Origin: Membranipora membranacea
Lineage: Eukaryota > Bryozoa > Gymnolaemata > Cheilostomatida > Membraniporidae
Reading direction: 5' to 3'
DNA length: 64,000 bases
Assembly: GCA_914767715.1 (NCBI GenBank)
Contig: OU612066.1
Coordinates: 31,346,283-31,410,282 of the forward strand
The translations under genes and the position numbers were made by a program. The notes under the pieces were generated by a model. The model saw only the letters and a list, made by a program, of their open reading frames with translations, did no database searches and was not told where the DNA came from. Positions 61,601-64,000 of this stretch are shown here, piece after piece (within the stretch, counting starts at the first letter, position 1; each line of letters begins with the position of its first letter).

Positions 61601-63888
61601 CCTCGACCTGAATTCCCTCAGTACCTGAGAAACATAATTTCGTTGTTGTGTTTTAGCGTGTGCGTCGACAGTGATGAGCCCTTCGGAGCAGATGAGCAGT
61701 ATTCCTGCATCTGACAGCCCTACCCTTCAGATATCATCAGTCTCCAGCGGTGCTCCAGTATTCCCTGGACCGCCTCCTCCTCCTGCAACCTCTAGTCAAA
61801 CACCGGCACCAGTCAAACCGAGTAACAGCAGCGATCAACCTCCCATCAAAATCAAATTGAGGGTGAGCTGAATATGTTTGATTCGGAAAAAGACAGTTTA
61901 GATAGATGTCTAGTGAATGGTATGCAGCCCCATCAGTCGGATTTGATTACTTATTGGAAAGCGTTATATCTATGTTGGCCTTCATTGGCTTAATTCAACT
62001 CAGCTAAAGTTTGTGACAAGTGTCTAGTAGTTACCTTCCCCTGTATACAACTCTGAAAAATATAGGCATAAAATCACCATGCTATCTGAACATGTGAACT
62101 TGGCTGTACTTTGTTCTGATAAAATCATCGGTCTGATTACTCGTTGTTCTTAATGACATTTGTTCTCCATCTCGTGTGTATTGAGGATTGTATTTTTATT
62201 GTAGCTGGATGGTAACAAAGATCCACTCGCTGTCAATGGGGAGAAAACTAGTAAATCTCGTCACTCATCTAGTAATGAAAATAAGGTTGGTGTGATACTG
62301 AGTTTAAACCGCTATGCAGAGGAAGACTTGAGTATGGAATAATAATCATTTCGCTCACTCAACTTTCACCAAAATACCTAAAAAAGCCATAATATTTGCA
62401 TAAATGCCTCCCTGCTTACCTTCGGTGTTTTTATCTAGAGGTTGTATGCTCTTGTGCTTATGATGAAAAATGTCATCACAGAAGTATAAGAGGCTTTGAT
62501 GAAAATTAGGTTTAGGAAGCTTTGGAATCATCACCAAGACTGTCTTGGGAACACTTTGTGTTTACCAAGCGCATCTTCGTCAAATTCCTTTCTTTCCTAA
62601 ATGATACTATTCTCTAGTTTGAGATGATTTGATATGTATTGTCAGAGGTTGTCTCAATATATTGTAGAATAAGCGGGATTCTGACTCGTCTATCAAGATA
62701 TCCAGTGTGATGTCACTGGCTAAATCTCATAACGGGACGCCGGAGACACCCCCGACTTCTAATGGGACGGTTACCCCTACTAGAGACAGAGATCATCCTG
62801 TGGCTAAGAAAAGAAGGAAAGCTCCCCTCAGTCCCTATCACATCTCTACTCAACATTCACCTGGTAAGGGGTTTGAGAACTTCAAGAAAATTGGTAGGAA
62901 ACTTTCTGCTATAATCATAGCCACTCTTACTCCCAGAGTCTTAGTCTAAATTGAACTTCATTTGAAGCAAAGTGTTCAAGGTCAAATATATGAACTTTGT
63001 TGTGTGGTATGTATATGGATACCTTTTATAATGCTGACAATTTCACCACAATTACAGGAGGCAAGGTTTAAACACTCATTCTCTATTATCAGTTTTGGGT
63101 TCCCACAATGAGTTGCTATTCAGTGATGAGTCATGATCGTGAAGCGAAACTTAACATTCTAGTACTAAAGATCCCTCGCCTGACTTCCAGGGTACCGACA
63201 GTACTTGCTGTGAATTTGGACACCTGCTCATTGCAATCATTGAACACTTTCAGAATGTGAAGCAAGGAGTGCTAGAATTAAGCGCTCCAGTGTAAAACTG
63301 AGGCCTAGAAGGCACTTCATATATGGCTATATCCTGCCAACTCTAGGTGACCTTGGAAAATGTTCGATGTGTGTTGTTATTATGTTTGTTTGCTCTGGTT
63401 ATGTTGTTTGTTATCAAATGTCAAAGGAAGGGATTTGTGCCTCTCTAGCACAACTGACTATTTGCTTTCATATTAGTTTGGTGATTCAAAGGATGGTTGG
63501 AAGACACAGTCTGGTCAATAAGCAGTATCTTGTTGCTATTGAGAATGAGCAAACTATGACAATTATTCACACTTACATATGTTAACCTTCCTCTCGATTT
63601 ATGACTTTCAGACCCTACGGGATGCTATATGGGTTTTTTACAGCGAAGAAAACTGGATAACAATATACTGCATAAGCATGTCTGGGTCAATGATCTTGCT
63701 GACCACACCAATGACCCTGTTGGTGTTTTTACCAAACTTATTTTCCATTTCTCTTTTTCACAACCAGATGATCCCAACGAGGACTACTGTGCAGTATGTC
63801 ACAACGGAGGGGAGCTGATATGCTGTGACACGTGTCCTAAAGTCTACCACGCTAACTGTCATGTGCCTGAGCTCACAGGAGCACCAAG
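55486..63888 (+). CDS. TRIM24/33: TIF1-family TRIM protein (TRIM24/TRIM33-like), 3' end beyond the window
   Basis: Eleven exons in phase: 55486-55690, 57923-58407, 58450-58512, 58759-58900, 59506-59741, 60177-60471, 61108-61368, 61657-61862, 62205-62285, 62668-62863 and 63768-63888, covering 763 residues so far. Domains: RING (C26, C29, C47, H49, C52, C55, then CxxC near 73-78), B-box 1 (108-148), B-box 2 (171-204), coiled coil (207-345), a Pro/Ser/Thr-rich linker with the basic patch KKRRK, and the start of a PHD finger ([20 protein letters not shown]). The PHD wording is the strongest match to TIF1. Known TIF1 proteins are nuclear E3 ligases and transcription cofactors that read histone H3 through PHD-bromodomain. 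The third exon's donor is ambiguous (58512 or a later in-phase GT). The bromodomain should lie past base 64000. Confidence 0.92.
55691..57922. other. TIF1-like intron 1
   Basis: About 2.2 kb. Contains one 36-bp hairpin (56033-56068: TGAGTGAGCGGGACC and a 14/15 complement). No other feature supported. Confidence 0.55.
56033..56068. repeat. 36-bp hairpin
   Basis: TGAGTGAGCGGGACC and GGTCTCGCTCACTCA pair at 14 of 15 positions around a 6-base loop. Confidence 0.55.
57923..58407 (+). CDS. TIF1-like exon 2: rest of RING and both B-boxes
   Basis: Encodes residues 69-230. CCKCKC closes the RING. B-box 1 reads CSSCNDQ...[16 protein letters not shown] and B-box 2 reads [16 protein letters not shown] followed by [14 protein letters not shown]. 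All expected Cys/His ligands are present. Confidence 0.92.
58450..59741 (+). CDS. TIF1-like exons 3-5: coiled coil
   Basis: Exons 58450-58512, 58759-58900 and 59506-59741. Heptad-rich sequence from [17 protein letters not shown] through [13 protein letters not shown] to [14 protein letters not shown]; the end ([11 protein letters not shown]) matches the conserved close of the TIF1 coiled-coil region. Confidence 0.82.
59238..59265. repeat. Short imperfect hairpin of the CCACCCTCCC family
   Basis: CAGGGGGCGG pairs imperfectly with CCACCCTCCCTG in a TIF1-like intron. It shares its arm with the hairpins in the dehydrogenase gene, but the pairing is weaker. Confidence 0.35.
60177..62863 (+). CDS. 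TIF1-like exons 6-10: Pro/Ser-rich linker
   Basis: Exons 60177-60471, 61108-61368, 61657-61862, 62205-62285 and 62668-62863. The first residues ([20 protein letters not shown]) align with the segment following the coiled coil in vertebrate TIF1. After that come low-complexity PVRQP, PPPVH and PPPPPATSS stretches, PIKIKLR, and a basic patch [11 protein letters not shown] that could be a nuclear localisation signal. I see no clear LxxLL or PxVxL box. Confidence 0.83.
63768..63888 (+). CDS. TIF1-like exon 11: first part of the PHD finger (truncated by window end)
   Basis: Encodes [31 protein letters not shown] and ends at GAPR in phase 2. Four of the zinc ligands plus the H/C pair are visible. 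The last CxxC must be in the next exon, outside the window. Confidence 0.92.
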
Positions 63889-64000
63889 GTTTGTACTATG
63901 TCGCTGTAGGTACATATACAATAGTGTCATTGTGTCTTGAGTTACCTCATACCTGCATATCTTTCTAAATACAATCAGATGTTTAGGTTTCACATTGGTT

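Noticed and set aside
1-64000. CRISPR arrays, operons, bacterial ribosome sites
   Set aside because: The window is eukaryotic with spliceosomal introns. No regular spaced direct repeats were seen.

Overview
This is a stretch of nuclear genome from an intron-rich animal, most likely an invertebrate. The DNA is AT-rich. Genes are split into many short exons with standard GT-AG borders, separated by introns of up to about 9.5 kb, and degraded transposons lie between them. The protein families (a TIR/DBB/ankyrin adaptor of the BCAP-BANK-Dof type, a TIF1-type TRIM protein, an EGFR-ligand-like factor and a type-2 malate/lactate dehydrogenase) fit a bilaterian. The retained dehydrogenase argues against a mammal. 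I cannot resolve the phylum. All exon models below were built by eye from splice sites, reading phase and recognisable protein motifs. In each model the phases of successive exons agree.

Layout. (1) 1766-14158, minus strand: a complete 15-exon gene for a 600-residue cytoplasmic signalling adaptor, with a TIR-like domain, a DBB region, an ankyrin-like repeat, a run of tyrosine motifs on small exons, and a proline-rich tail. Its introns hold a 1.25 kb inverted-repeat transposon (9472-10723) and a perfect-stem palindrome. (2) 14159-16163: a roughly 2 kb head-to-head intergenic region carrying a 5'-truncated LINE. (3) 16164-37509, plus strand: a 9-exon Ldh_2-family NAD(P)-dependent oxidoreductase (403 residues) with a probable mitochondrial presequence, spread over 21 kb. 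A 494-bp hAT-type MITE with a perfect 8-bp target duplication sits in its largest intron. (4) 37510-44660: about 7 kb with no supportable gene. (5) 44661-52941, plus strand: a 3-exon gene for a secreted, single-EGF-domain protein. Its cysteine spacing, GxRC motif and intra-domain intron match EGFR ligands, and the EGF domain is followed by a very basic, charged tail. (6) 52942-55485: intergenic. (7) 55486 to beyond the window end, plus strand: a TIF1-family (TRIM24/TRIM33-like) gene with RING, two B-boxes, coiled coil, a long Pro/Ser-rich linker and the first part of the PHD finger. The rest of the PHD finger and the expected bromodomain lie outside the window.

The genes are not an operon or an obvious pathway cluster. 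Two of them touch receptor tyrosine kinase signalling (the adaptor and the EGF-like factor), one is metabolic and one is a chromatin cofactor. The most unusual items are the EGFR-ligand-like protein with its arginine/lysine-rich tail, the adaptor that lacks every YxxM motif, and several families of 35-70 bp palindromic mini-elements scattered through introns.
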